Shown here one piece after another: positions 1-13,800 of a DNA stretch of 64,000 nucleotides. The position numbers and the translations under genes are program-made. Numbering within the stretch: the first letter of the stretch is position 1; every line of letters starts with the position of its first letter. The stretch comes from Megalonaias nervosa (lineage: Eukaryota; Mollusca; Bivalvia; Unionida; Unionidae): positions 17,133 to 81,132 of the forward strand of contig JAECUM010027250.1 in assembly GCA_016617855.1 (NCBI GenBank). The letters run 5' to 3'. The notes beneath the pieces were generated by a model, which saw only the letters and a list, made by a program, of their open reading frames with translations, searched no databases and had not been told where the DNA came from.

Positions 1-98
1 AACAAACAACAGAGATCCTGATGTGCTGGAACATTATGTGATGGTAGATTAGGGTTGATGTTATTTGCATCAACTTTTGTATGCGAGTATATACAGTA
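1..98. repeat. Partial palindromic TA-MITE copy (cut by window edge)
   Basis: The sequence carries the interior GATCCTGAT...ACATTATGTGATGG and ends with the GAGTATATACAGTAC terminus seen in the other copies of this MITE family. Its left half lies outside the window. Confidence 0.55.
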
Positions 99-185
99 CA
101 TTATCATTAATGTCTGGACAAAATATTGTACAATGTGTTAAAATGGAGCTGCAAATTTTGAACTGACTTTACTGTTAAAAATACT

Positions 186-396
186 GCATATATACTCCCT
201 TGTTGGTTGAGTACAACTCCAACTAGCATAGATCTTCATCTACTGCCACATAATGGACTGGCATATCAAGGTCTATATTGTTGGATCCGCCAATTATTTC
301 CAACAAACTGCAAAGACCCAGAGCTTCTGGTACATGATGCAATGGCAGATCTGTGCAGTTTGCAGTTAGACTTGACTTTTAAGCAAGTACATATGG
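186..396. repeat. Palindromic TA-MITE copy
   Basis: A diverged copy of the family best seen at 12261-12465. It begins CATATATACTCC, has inverted CAACTCCAACT and AGTTAGACTTGACTT subterminal parts, and ends GTACATATGG. The 153-codon plus-strand frame over this region is translated MITE sequence and not a gene. Confidence 0.6.
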
Positions 397-2190
397 TATC
401 TGTTATACAAGCTCTTCTAATGTTTCAGCCAAAGAAAACCACCATTTGTGTTTTAAAATCCAAAAATACAAGACAGTTGGATGCTAATCAAGATGACCAA
501 GCTGAACAGTCACTGATTACAAAAACTAATTACTATGACAGTTTTCTCATTCAACTTGTGAAATGTTTTTGGAAAAATGTATATTTTTACATAGGTAAGG
601 GTCCAAGCAATCCAAAATTACTTAAAAATTATGTGCTACACTTAGCTAAATATCTATCCTCATTTTAATAAACTGTCACCAACTGTCCATAAAATAATAA
701 CTGAATGAATATTTAAAAATTCATCAAATTTGCTAAAGATAAATATCACAGATTCTTCTTATCAGATAGATAAAATGAAATGTGTGTTAATCAGTGAACA
801 TTTTCACAATGGCAGTTATTAAGCTCATGTTGAAATTGCTACACAAACATTCAGAGAGGCCAACAGGTCATGAATTGTTGGTGATTTCCCCAGACATCGT
901 ATACTTTTTTTTCACTGACTTTAATTTTAATTCAAAGTACAGACAGTGGGAATTATAAACAGTGTATAACAACTTAAATTTTCTATTAAGCAGTAAGAGA
1001 ATGAATTTGCTATCAAGTCATTTTATGTGCAATTTTACACAGCATTATCAATCCTATGGCAGTAAAATTTAACATTGTATCAACGATGTAATAATGTAAT
1101 GATCATTTTGAACTGTACAGGGAACACTGATTTTACAAAAAAAGACATCCATAACCAGTTAAGTCAGGAAATCCTATCATTCCAAGGTGTAAACTTAGGC
1201 ATTCAAGTTCCAGTTGAACACAGCAAAATGATACTGAAGATATGCAAATTAAATTTTAATGCCAAATCTTAATTCTGAGGCTGCAGATTATGACATTACA
1301 AATAGAGCTGGAAACCCTTAGGCTAGTACTTCCAGATCCAACTTTAAGCATGCAGCAACAATATTTTGAGGTTTCAGTTAAATAAGTGACCGATATAGCT
1401 TTATGACTTTTCAAGCAACTTAAAAGACAGCATCTTCACATTGATGATGTCATGGATATTCTTGCTGCTAGAAAACTGAAATATATCTCACCACTCACAA
1501 ACAAGGGAACAAAGTGTGATTTTATTATGCATTTGTTTGTTTTTAAAAATTAAGTTTACTTAAATGTTAGTTTTACTATATTTTGGGTGAAAATTGAGTT
1601 CATAAACAGTCCAAAATAAAAACTTAAATTTTTAAATACTTCTTTATATTTCTTTCAAATAAATCACAAGATAAAACAATAAAATTTTTTTCAATATTTT
1701 CAATGGAATACTTTTTGTATAATGTTTAGTCAAAAAATGCTATTTCCCCTTTCCTTTCATCAGCAAATATTCTGAAGTGAAATCCCTGATATACAGTAAA
1801 CTCTGCTTGTTTCTTTGAAATAAAAATAATCAACTTCATTATTCTGGAACTTGGAATTTATTTTCAAGACTAACTATCTGGTACATGTCATATTCTGTTT
1901 TTTGGGGGAGGAGAGAGGCAAAAATTCTGAATGCCAATGGCTTGCTACTTGCATGACTGGTTTTGTTTTTGCACCAATGAAGACCTCAGCTCCAAAGTAT
2001 TCCTTGAGGACCAGTCATTATCAATGTTATAAGAGCACTTGCATTCTTTAATTGCTTAATCAGAAATATCATGGATGACAACACTTACACCATTCTGGAC
2101 AAATATCCTAATTAAAGACTTGTGAAAACAAAGGTTTTTCTGATGTATGCCAATGAACCAACCAATCAGTCCGAATGGAGCACTAAATTC
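397..2190. other. 3' flank of the large gene, no gene seen
   Basis: AT-rich DNA with no supported coding region or recognisable repeat. The 3' untranslated region of the minus-strand gene should occupy its upper end. The short plus-strand frames at 1075 and 1851 have no recognisable domains. Confidence 0.5.
1857..1862 (-). promoter_or_regulatory. Candidate polyadenylation signal AATAAA
   Basis: TTTATT on the plus strand reads AATAAA on the minus strand, about 330 nt past the stop codon at 2191. It is the first clear hexamer found beyond the coding end. In AT-rich DNA such a hexamer is common, so this is only a candidate. Confidence 0.3.
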
Positions 2191-2472
2191 TTACGTGGCA
2201 TATTTATTAAGTAGTTCATTCCTCTCCTTTGTGAGATCTTTGGGATTGATTCGGCCCTCAAGAAGATCCTGTGCCTGTTGACGCATCTGGAACACCGACT
2301 CCTTGCGTAGTGGGAACCCAATAGGGTTCACATCTCGCTGCCTGCTGGCCCCTGATGGCTTGCGTAGGAGATGGTCATATTTATCATCGGACATGTCAAG
2401 TGGGTTACATACAATATTTTCGTGCATTGACAAGAACAGTGGCACATAGCATAGGTAATCCAGGAACGAGAT
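2191..2472 (-). CDS. Terminal coding exon of the large gene
   Basis: The acceptor TATTTCAG is followed by ATC TCG TTC, continuing phase 0 from the exon at 10342-10558. The reading is ISFLDYLCYVPLF, then MHENIVCNPLDMSDDKYDHLL, ending NELLNKYAT and TAA. Together with the end of the previous exon, MEISFLDYL resembles the second half of an EF-hand loop and its exiting helix (ISFxEFL pattern). The rest has VNPIGFPLRKESVFQMRQQ, which looks conserved in style, and a charged helical tail. The stop is at 2191-2193. The preceding intron is the largest in the window after the first 4-8 kb introns and carries the nested DIRS/hAT insertion. Confidence 0.85.
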   Translation of the reverse strand: MSFLDYLCYVPLFLSMHENIVCNPLDMSDDKYDHLLRKPSGASRQRDVNPIGFPLRKESVFQMRQQAQDLLEGRINPKDLTKERNELLNKYAT

Positions 2473-3007
2473 CTGAAATAGTGAAATACAATTTGTAAGT
2501 GAATAACTTAACAATTCATCTTTTTTTTACAGTGAACCAATCATTGTAATACATACTAAACCATCCCTAAAAGGGGATATTTCAGACTGTCCATTCCTTA
2601 ACCAGAATGTAATCAAGCATTACATAGCTCAACTCTCCAAAGCTTTCATTGGTCTCCAGCATCCATTATAAACATTAATTACCATGCAAAAATTAAATTC
2701 AGGATAAAGTGAATTTATGAAAATGAAGTGTTGTCCCCTTTTAAATTTTTTATCTTTACATCTTTAGAACTTCGATTTTAAATCAGAACTATATAGTCAG
2801 TATTGTGCTGATGTGCCAATGAAGCACAAACATACATACATAATAGGCACAGAAAAGTGATAATTCAGGTTGTTCATTAAAAAAAATTAACTACAATATA
2901 TTAAACTAAGCGTAAGCAGAATATAACTCTTGACCTCGTGTAAAATTGTTCCCATGGCAATATATATTAGTCTGTATTTGAAAATATTATTTACAATAAC
3001 ATCATTG

Positions 3008-3063
<56 letters not shown>

Positions 3064-6000
3064 ATGTGTGTGTGAGAGAGAGAGAGAGATTTGGATTTTT
3101 AACGTAGCTTTAACAATTTTTCAGTCATATCACTATGATGTCTGCAGTGACTGGCAGTTTATAGTGATGTCTAGCACTGGGGCATCATGCTGCAGACACG
3201 TAGCACAATGTCCCACCCAGTCACATTATCCTGACATCAGGTCGACCAGTCCTAACACTAACCTCTTAATGCTGAGCGCCTAGCGAGGCAGCTGTTAGCA
3301 TCATTTTTATAAGTCTTTGGTATGACTCAGCTGGGATTCAAACCCACAACCTCCTGCATCCAAGGTTGACACTCCAACCACTAAGCCACCAGAGCAGTCC
3401 ACTCAGTATATAAATTACAGAACAAAATCATCTCAAAAACATTCAACTTTATTTCTAAACAATATTAAATACCCTTTTAATTTAAAAAAAATGACCCTAA
3501 AATGATTGATTGTTTTCAGATCTGTATTTTGCTTGTATTTCATCTGCATTTCATTTTGTATTCCATTCACATTCATTATCCTCTTGTTACTTTCCATTTA
3601 CAGAATCAGAAAGGCATTGCTTTTTGCATTTATTGCTTCTATTCATCTTTTCCTTTCGTTTTGTTTCTTATCTGGAATGCATTTACCAAGGTTGGAATTT
3701 TCATTTTTTGTTTCTGTATCTTGCCTTATTCAAAGTGTCCTTCAATAAAATAGCATGTGCATAAAATTGAAAAGATGGGAGTGAATTTATGATAATTAAT
3801 CATGTAACTGCAAATGCAATAGATGTAAAAATATAGTTGTAGAACATTTGACAGCAAATTTTATTGCTTGTTTTGTTTCGTTCAAATAAAAATTGTGTAG
3901 ATACAACTTCAGTGATGATGTCATGCAGTGATGATGTCATGCAGTGATGATGTCACTCAGTGATGATTTCATGCAGTGATGATGTCATTCAGTGATGATG
4001 TCATGCAGTGATGATGTCATTCAGTGATCATGTCATGCAGTGATCATGTCATTCAGTAATCATGTCATGCAATGATGATGTCATGACATTCATGGCAGTT
4101 GTAAGACTAATTTCACAACTTATAAGTAGTGAAAGCAAACTTTCTTTTTAGTAAATTATATTTGTCTAAGGATACTTACCTAATCACATTAATAGATAGT
4201 TCCTGAATGATGTCATCATCAGCCATATTTGTGGTATGATAGCATATTTACCACTGAGTTTATATGGTATTTGGAAGTTGAAATAAATTCATGGAATCTT
4301 AAGATACTCTTACAAAGATAAATACATAAACAGAATGCAAATCAGACTTTCTGTTAATATCTATATGTGTAATTTATAAGTTGATTCTGCTTTAGTATGC
4401 CCTGTTCAAAATGGTCAATTTGGGGAGATGCATACAGGAGAAACAGCCAGGTTACCCATCGTCTATGTCAAATGGGCAGAATATCATCTGCTAGAGACCT
4501 TGTTCGGAAATAAGCTTGCTACCTACCAAATCAAGCCTTCCTACAAAGACAAAAATCTTCTTTTCTGTCTATATATATATCATACCAACAAAAGGGAGAA
4601 ACACTTACCATTACCTCCCATTGACTGCACTAGGATGCACCACTTTTAAGCTGAGCAATAAACTGAATAAAATGCACACATTGGTGGGGAGGCTGGGAGG
4701 GTTTTATCATAATTTGATCAGCTAAGTACACCTGAAGAAACAATTTACTCAAACACTTGCTTCCTCCTTTGAATACATTCCCGATTATGTTAACATAGGT
4801 GAATAGTTAACAGAAGGAGAGAATGCTGAACATCCGAACTCTACCATGGCCACCCTTCAAGAGACAAATGGTTGGATTCCCTATGTCTAGGATTGCCCAC
4901 TCTCCGAACTTGTCAGCAGCATAACCAAGAGTCACATGACCAATGAAAACCTGTTAAGACGAGAATTATTGAACACTTGACAAATTTTATGGGCAAATCT
5001 ATAAGATTTAAACTACTGCACTTGAGGAGGTTGTGCTGATGTCAACTGGGTCTGGCAGTTATCTGGGTAACAGCCACTGGATCCAAGAGATTCAGATCTT
5101 GTCTCAGCAAAACTAAATCCGGGAGATAAAACTAGAAGGTTGACTGGGCATGCCAGCCAACAGCTTCTAATATGTTCCAGATCAAAACATTACATCTGAA
5201 AGTGAGGCTTGCAGATATCTCTCAAATTTCATGAGCTGAAATCTTCACAAGGTGACTCTGATCCTTTCAGATTTCAGAGTATGCCAAGAGTATAACCCAG
5301 TTCAGCCACAATGATAGGGCTTGAGGGGTGATATCCTCTTTCCCAGCCTTTAATGGGTTAAAGAGCCACTTTCTTGTTCCACAAATTTTCTCAGTGCACT
5401 TCATGTAATGTTTGAGGGCATGGCCAGGTTTTTGCATGGTCACTTCAGTCTATGTATCTATTGAAAAGAGGTAATGCCTGAGGACATAGAAATGGTCAGG
5501 CATGGCCACTTCTCTCTATGTATCTATTGAAGAAAGAGAACGCACAAGGGCAAAAGCAGGGTCAAGCATTGTCACTTCTATATTTCTATTGAAGAGAGGG
5601 AGCATATGACCCTGATTGCCTGCTGACAGCAGCCTATTCCTGGTTACAAAGCCTGGTTGCATCATTAGGACCATAGTTGTTAAAAATGTTTTATTACGTT
5701 TTTTATTTTTTCCTAAAAAACTCGTTTTTTTCGTTTTTTATTTTTCGGAACGTTTTTTTACGTTTTATATTTTCTCCAAAAAACTTCGTTTTTTTATTCA
5801 TTTATTAATTTATTTATACTAATTTGACCAAATCCTGTCCTGAATTTTTTTATTTTCTCACGCTTGATAATGTTGCTGCTCGTTCAGTCGCTAATTCTTG
5901 GAAGAAAATCAAAATTTTGCATTTTCCCACGGTCGGTCGGTCCATCGAAAATGTTGCTCGTCGCAAGTTATGCAAGTTATAGCGGTGTCAGTGTCACAAC

Positions 6001-9000
6001 TCGCAAGTGTCCCTTTGAAGTTTGGCAACAAATATCATTATACCGGCGCAGATTATGCATAGCAGTAACGTGAACTCGTAGTAGAGGGATGGCCAACTTC
6101 AGCGCCAAGTTTGAAGCGCAAAATATGTTTGCCACAGTCCCAAGTGACGGTGGAGGTCAATCTGCGAGGGGGTAAAAAACGACCACATGCGGTGACAGTC
6201 TATTGCAGTGATGTCCAACCAGTAATTTACCATCTGTTTATAGGCCTAGTTGCCTACGGAAACATCTTTTATAAACTTTTCGGTCAATATTCTGCATAAT
6301 AATCACAGTGTTTCTTGGAAAATCGATTTTCCTGCTGCGACAGCTCAGGAGCTGCCTGGGCTACATAACGATATTGGCTCATGCTGAAACCTTACGTACA
6401 CAACTAGCGGGCAAGTAGCAATTAAGATTGTCTATAGTAAATTACGAATTTAAAATAAATATTTCTTGTGTATAGCCGTTAAAATGCCGAAAGAAAAAAG
6501 TGAAGAATGGAAACATGTTTTAGTACTAGATGAAAAAGATAACATCACTTTGAGCAAAGTTAGTTGCATTTACTATAATAAAGAATTTCACGGTGGTGTT
6601 GTACATATAAGAGGTCACCTACTTGGAGATCCAAAGTTTGGCATCAGCAAATGTTCAAAAGTTCCATGTCAAGTGCAGCAGGCCTTACAGAAGCAGCAGT
6701 CAGTGAGACTAGAAGCGGAAGCGAAAGAACAAAAATTCGACGCACTGGATAAAGCCACAAAAGCCGCTAGTAGTGAGGCAAGTGAGAAGCAGATGTCGTT
6801 ACCCTCTATGTTCGCGAGTGCTACGAAAAAGGATGCAGACAAAGCTGTTGCTTGTTTGTTTTACGCCAGCGGCATACCTTTCGCTACTGCCGACAGTACT
6901 TATTTTAAGGATGCAATAACTGCCGTGGCAAAATGTGGCCCTCACTATAAAGCACCAAACAGAATAAAAATTTCAACTGAAATGCTAACTGGGGAAGTAC
7001 ATCAAGTGGAACAATTTATGGCCTCTTTTAAGGAAGAAGCCGTCAAGCATGGAGTTACGCTTATGTCTGATGGTTGGACAAATGTGAAGAACAAGCCCAT
7101 TGTTAACTTTCTTGCAGCTACTGGTGACGGCTGTATTTTTCTCAATGCTTTGGATACTTCCGGTGAAATCAAAGACGGATCGTTTATTGCTGGCGAGATA
7201 TCAATGTGCACTGAATCATATAGCATGGAAAGTGTTGTACAAGTTATTACGGACAGTGCATCAAATTGTGTTGCAGCTCGTAAGATGTTACAGCAGCAAC
7301 ATCCTAATATTGTTTTCTCGCCATGCACGACCCACTGTCTGGATCTTTACTTGAAGACATAGGGAAGCTGCCATGTATAGATAGTGTAATTACTGATTCT
7401 AAAGATATTGTCAAATTCATCACGACTCACCAGTATTCCCAAGCATGTTTTCGCAATCATTCTGAGCTAGAGCTTCTAAAGCCCGGCGAAACAAGATTTG
7501 CTACTCACTTTATTATGCTGCAACATTTGAGTACAGTTAAGGATGCTCTGCAGGAAACTGTGATAAGTCGTGAGTACAAAAAGTGGCTAAATGATGCAGT
7601 TTATAAAAAGAAAGGTGAGGCAGTCACAAGCACGATTTTGAATGGAACGTTTTGGAGCTCGGTGGAAACAATAACTAAAGTATGTGAGCCGATTGTTGAG
7701 CTACTGCGACTGGCTGACGGAAAAATACCTTGTACAGGAAAAGTATATTGGAAAATGTTCCAAATTGATCAGTTTGTGGAAGCTGCTGATTTACCACCAG
7801 CACGAAAAAAACAAATTCGCCAGTTTGTTATGGATAGATGGAAAATGTTACATACAGATCTACACGCAGCTGGCTTTGTGCTCGATCCCGAGTATTCTCA
7901 TTTTTCCCAACATCAAAACGAATAAGTCATCGCAGGCTTTCACGCGATGATAGAAAGAATATACCGTGATGACGTTCAGTCGCAGGTGAAAGCTGTGCAA
8001 CAGCACGCCATGTATCGTGCAGGACGAGGATTATTTGCTCGACCGATGGCGGTTGCAGCTGCTAAAGAAATGCCAGCATACAGGTGGTGGATGTCATTTG
8101 GAGCTCACGTTCCGGAGCTGCAACAAGTTGTGGTTAGGGTCTTAGCACAGGTGACGTCCGCCTCCGCCTGCGAGAGAAACTGGTCAACATTTGAGTTTAT
8201 TCATACGAAAAAACGAAACTGTATGCAGTGCAAGAGAGTGCGAAATGTAGTGTTTGTGCATGCAAATCTTCGCCTAAAGGCAAAGATGGACAATATCAAT
8301 TATATGGAGGAAACCTTAGAGTGGTCAGATCAGTCAGATGGAGATAACGACGTTGAGTGAAATTGATTTTTGTGTTGCATAAAAAGTACTTGAACGTTTT
8401 TTAAACTTTTTTTTTTGAGGGAAAAACACATTTTTTTTACATTTTTTATTTTAATTTTAACGTTTTTAACATCTATGATTAGGACCATGGAACCATCCAA
8501 TATGAAATGCAGTTAGTTTAGGTCCATTGAAAGGACATTTAACTCGCTCACTGTGCATGCCAAAGCTAAGGCTATCAGAAAGCATGTTTTGTGAAAGCCC
8601 AAGAACTTATGTTGAGACCAAAACTTATATATTTTTCTTGGTAGGCAATCTAATGGAACTTGTGCACAGCCAGATAATATGGAAATATGCATCAATCAAG
8701 TGAATGTAAATTTGTCCCTTTAGAAGGAAATCCTGACTTATCACACTGTTTCCATTTTGAACTGCAATCTTGTGCTGCAATGTATTGGGTGAGCTGGCTC
8801 AGGTTGATGACTGCCCCAAGCTTTCCAAGAGGTAATGGGAAAGAGTTTCATTTTGTCCCTATAATATAGACAGAACAGAAAAGATGAATTTTCATCTTTC
8901 CAGGAAGGCTAGATTTGGGAGAAAGGAAACTTATTTTCCAAATGTTAATGTGATCTGGGAATGTATTCAAAGAAGAAGAATTGTGCAAGTGTAAAGAAGG

Positions 9001-9508
9001 AAGAATCTGATCCCAGATTATCATACAAAACCATGGTAATTTAGTGGTTTCACATTTCATTTCATTTTCATTTATCATTCATTATTCATCATTGTGTTAT
9101 GTATGTGGATGCTCATTTTCTTTATATTGCATTTATCATTTCATTTGCTATCATTGTGCATTCCATTTCATTTCACTGATAAAATTACTCATTTCATGGA
9201 CTATAGTTCAAACGACACGTTTCACTTTTAAATGTGAGAGATAGAAAGAAACAAAAAGAAACATTTTCCATATATTTACCATATATACTTACTTAAAAGT
9301 CAAGTCCAGCTGCAAACTGTATAGACCCAGATCTGTTGTCACAAAATATACTGGCAAACCTGGGTCTATGCAGTTTTTATGGAGTAATCAGTAGAACAAA
9401 CAACACAAGACCTTTTGGTACATTATGCAATGACCGATCAGGGTCTATGTTGCTTACAGTTGACTGGTTTTGTAAGTGAGTATATACAGCATGCTACCAC
9501 TAAAGTAC

Positions 9509-9604
<96 letters not shown>

Positions 9605-10785
9605 GGATTTTTAACGTAGCTTTAACAAATTTTCAGTCATATCACTACAATGTCTGCAGTGTGGCAGTTTATAGTGATGTCTTGCACTGGGGCATCATGC
9701 CACAGACATGTTGTTGTTGTTGTGGGGCTTAACGCCATTTTTTCAGCACACGATAGGCTATACATGGCGGCCAGTATTAACGGTGGAGGAAGAAACCGGG
9801 AAATCCCCAGAAAGAACCACCGACCCACGAGAAGCTACTGGCAAGCTTTCTCACATATCCACATTCGCCGAATCCTAAACTCGAACCCACGCAGACAGAG
9901 GTGAGATGGCAGTGATCCGTAACGGAGAGCGCTTTAGACCACTCGGCCACTCAGGGCCCAGCCACAGACATGTAGCATAATGCCCCACCCAGTCACATTA
10001 TCCTGACACCAAGCCAACCATTCCTAACACTAGCCTTTTAATGCTGAGCGCCTAGCGAGGCAGCTGTTAGTACCATTTTTATAAGTCTTTGGTATGACTC
10101 GGCCAGGGTTTGAACTTGCAAACTCCCACATCCAAGGTGGACACTCTAACCACTAATCACTGCAGAAGTTCAATTTCTGGTGTAATGGCTATTTTCAGCA
10201 CAAAATTCAACTTTAAACAAATGAAATATTTAAAGAAGCAGAAAGCGAAAAAGAAGCAGAAGACTCATGGGTGTCTATTTAACTTTTGCAAGAAAGTAAA
10301 TTATAGAGAAAAAATTGGTCACAGGACATTTTAAATAATACCTCCATAAAAGCATTTGGTTGTAGCCTTTCCATGATAAAGTTTTGTTGTTTCCAGTTCA
10401 AGCCTCCAGCAATCAGCTCAATCCTCAATGACTCAGCCTTGATAAAGTTGGCATCCCTGTCTGACTCCGCATTGCAATAGAACATCATTTTATATAAGTC
10501 CATTTTACGCTGGATGTCAATCAGATCACAGATATCCAGTAGGTGTCTGCTTATGGGGCTAAAAAAAAGAAAAATCTCACCTACAATTTACAAGGAAGAC
10601 ACCTGAACTCCATACTTTTTCAATTATTCAATCCTTCATTCCCCTTATCCTAACATCCCAACTCTCTAACCCTGCCCCAAGTGATTCAAAAACTCTGCAT
10701 CAAATCTGCACATCTATAAACTAGCCACAATACACACAAAGATTTAAAGTTTCTATCTTATTTTGTTTAGAAGGAGCTGCCTGAA

Positions 10786-10836
<51 letters not shown>

Positions 10837-13800
10837 CTGGATGGGCTGTATTCAATTATCTCTTGTGTTCATAAAATGGCAGGAAAAAATAATTAAGATC
10901 TGATTGTTTTTTTATTGGTACATTAATTAGATATTGTATCATTTACACTATCATTCATTAACTCCAAGAAAAAAAATGCTGTTTCCATACAACTATCAAG
11001 CTGTTCCAATATGATCATATTTATACAAAATAACTATAAAACACTGTATCCTTAGCAGGGGATGACAATTCCAATTCTAACATACCTGCCCCACCAGGCT
11101 AACGACTGACAATAAGTCTCAAAATTAACAATTTTATTCTTTTTTCCTGCGTAAAACTTGAGATTAATGACAAAATCTTTCACTAGTCCATCAATGACTT
11201 TTACTTGTCCAGACTAGTTGGGAAAAGGAATTGTCATCCCATGAAATGTCCTAACAGAAAGTTCAATTTTGTTTCCACTTTTTCGACCAGTCCTACTGTT
11301 TGTCAATTCTGCTATTCATGTCAAACAAAAGGATGAAATAATAAACACCTAAGATTGCCGTGAAACATGGTGTCTTGCCAGATAAGGACATTATTATGAT
11401 GCAGTTTTGTGTACATACAGATAAGATGGGAGCTTCTGTCTGTTTATACAGGTAAGATGAGAACTTCTATCTGCTTATACAGGTAAGACAGGAACTTCTG
11501 TCTATACAGGTAAGACAAGAACTTCTATTTGCCTATACAGGTAAGACAAGAACTTGCTTATACAGGTGAGACAAGAACTTCTATTTGCTTATACTGGTAA
11601 GACAGGAACTTCTGTATCATCAGAATACAAACTAAAGGGTCCTCAAAACTTATCACATGGAACCAGCTACTGCACAATCATTATTTATTCTTGATTCTCT
11701 GCTGTATTTGTATTTGTTACAGAGCCAAAATATAACTTCTGCTAGTTCAAAATGTGTTGTATATACTCACCTTGAAGCAGAATCTAAATGTAACCCTGAA
11801 CTGTCATCATATAATGTGCCAGCAGGTCTGGGTCTATGCTTTCTGTACAACTGATTACTCCTATCCAACTACACAGATCTTGATCTACCAGCACATTATG
11901 CAATGGCAGATCTGGGTCCCTGACTCGACATATAAGTGAGTATATGTGGTAATGATTGATCAGTAACTGGTTTTATGCTGCAACTGATGCAAACCTCCTA
12001 CATGTACAGTAATATATTATAAAAGTTTCAGTAAATAATGCAAACAATTAGAAGATGCATGACCTTGAAAATATTTAACACCAAAAATCTTTAGTTGTTG
12101 CTGATAATTGTATTCCCACTGCAACTGCAACACTTGTGTCTTACGATTAACAGGCTAGACAAAAAGACAAATTCAAAACAAAAGTGAAGCAGACCTACAT
12201 CTGCCGTCAGAAAATGACCCTGATCAAGGCATAATGAGATACTGCTCTTAAGAAAGCTTACCATATATAACCATTTATGAGTCAAGTCAACTGCAAAGAA
12301 CAAAGATCCAGACCTGCCATAGCATAATGTGCCTGCTGATCAGTGCCTATGTTATTTGTTCTACTGATTACAGCACAAACCCAGATCTGCTGGCACATTA
12401 TGTGATGACAGATCTAGGTCTGTGCAGTTTGCAGTTGGACTCGACTTATAAATGAGTATATATGGTAATTAAATTATGAAAATGATAAATATAGATAAAA
12501 GAGAGCAGTGATTCTTTTTGAAAGATTGTGTATCTGATGAAAATTAGATATGACTTTCAGATACTGCATGTATTTCTATTAATTAATTCAATTAATTAAT
12601 TAATCAAATGTTAACTCAGTGTTATAAATATCTCTTAGAAAGTGACAGTTACAACTCAAGAAATGTAAATATTTAAAGAGATGTATAAATCTAGTTTACT
12701 TGAAAATTAAAATAACATTAGATAGTTCATTATTGCTATAATATTCAACCTATATCCCAAGATCCTAATCAAATTACTTACTCCATAGTTGCTACTCTCT
12801 CACATAAGGCTGAGACAACAGCAAACATACGGAAGGTGATTTGACTGGCATCATCAATTTTGAGCACCTGTAATAAAAAAAAATGTATGATATAAAAATT
12901 AAATATATTTACAAGACATCAGCATGAAAACCTCTTAGGCATATATAAAACAAATATTCTGTTCTCACTTACAGCAAACTGTTACTGACATGATGCATGA
13001 CAAATGCTATAGGTCATGTACATTGTTCCACCTTTTATAATATTCTTGGATGTGTGAACGTGGGATTTATGATAATCTATAAAAAAAATATAAAAAAACA
13101 TGCCAGAAAATCAACCAATGGTGTGAAAATCATGCATTCGATATTAAAACCCTACTGTTGCGTCTTCATTAAATTCCTCATATGTTCACAAAATTCTCCC
13201 CTTTTCTTCAAATGGACAGTTCTAGCATATACACTGTAACACTGTTTATCGAAGCCATAAATGAAACCCATTAAAGTGAGGAAACCTTATTCTGTGTGTG
13301 TGTGTGTGTGTGTGTGCACGGATATATGGGTTTAATTGTACATCAGTACAATTCTGGTTATATAGTGCCAGTAAAAAAGTTAATTTACAAACAGGTAAAG
13401 GAAAAAGTTGAAAACTATAATATTATAAAACCTTCCAAATATTGCAATAATAAAACATAATTTGACTTATTTAATTGAATCCATTATTATACCCACATTA
13501 TACAAGTGTCACCATATACTGAGGAGGATTATAGTGAGGGATCACTGTACATGGTTTGGTATGTGCAAACATTTGCCCAAGTTGGAATGAGTTCAAGCCT
13601 AAGTGCTCCAATCCTTTTCTGAGTTCTGTAGCAATTGTTTAAAAAAACAACAGAAAACTGTGCGTGGACATTATTTTCATATAAATATTACAAAATTAGA
13701 TGAATTATATATAAATTACACCCACCCCCCAAAGTTTTATATGATGGAAAACACAAGTTGTACTTAAGTGTCACATGCTATTCTGATGTCTGAAGAAATG

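Larger units (their letters stand above)
4160..9075 (-). mobile_element. DIRS-like tyrosine-recombinase retroelement remnant A, split by a hAT insertion
   Basis: Two parts of a tyrosine recombinase are readable on the minus strand. At about 8515-8605 is FLIALALACTVSELNVLS, the classic start of the catalytic domain. At about 5110-5240 is ISAHE, a stop, EISASLTF, then EAVGWHAQSTF, which match the HxxR box and the C-terminal W-STF motif. Between them sits the hAT element. The ends carry an inverted repeat: the AGACAGAAAAGA, AGGAAGGCT, GATTTGG series occurs in minus orientation at about 4510-4640 and in plus orientation at about 8830-8930. Inverted terminal repeats are known in DIRS elements. Stop codons and frame breaks show it is dead. 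Outer borders are approximate. Confidence 0.6.

Noticed and set aside
207..668. 153-codon plus-strand open frame
   Set aside because: Its first half is the palindromic MITE, and similar peptide strings (LPAHNALADLGLCSLQL type) occur at other MITE copies. No domain.
2930..3283. 117-codon plus frame with poly-Val-Cys
   Set aside because: Translation of the (TG)n tail and body of a SINE; the same happens at 9415-9732 and 59441-59650.
3325..3400. tRNA gene on the minus strand
   Set aside because: A and B boxes are present but the sequence does not close a cloverleaf and is joined to a SINE body and (CA)n tail. The same holds at 9880-9959 and 59790-59878.
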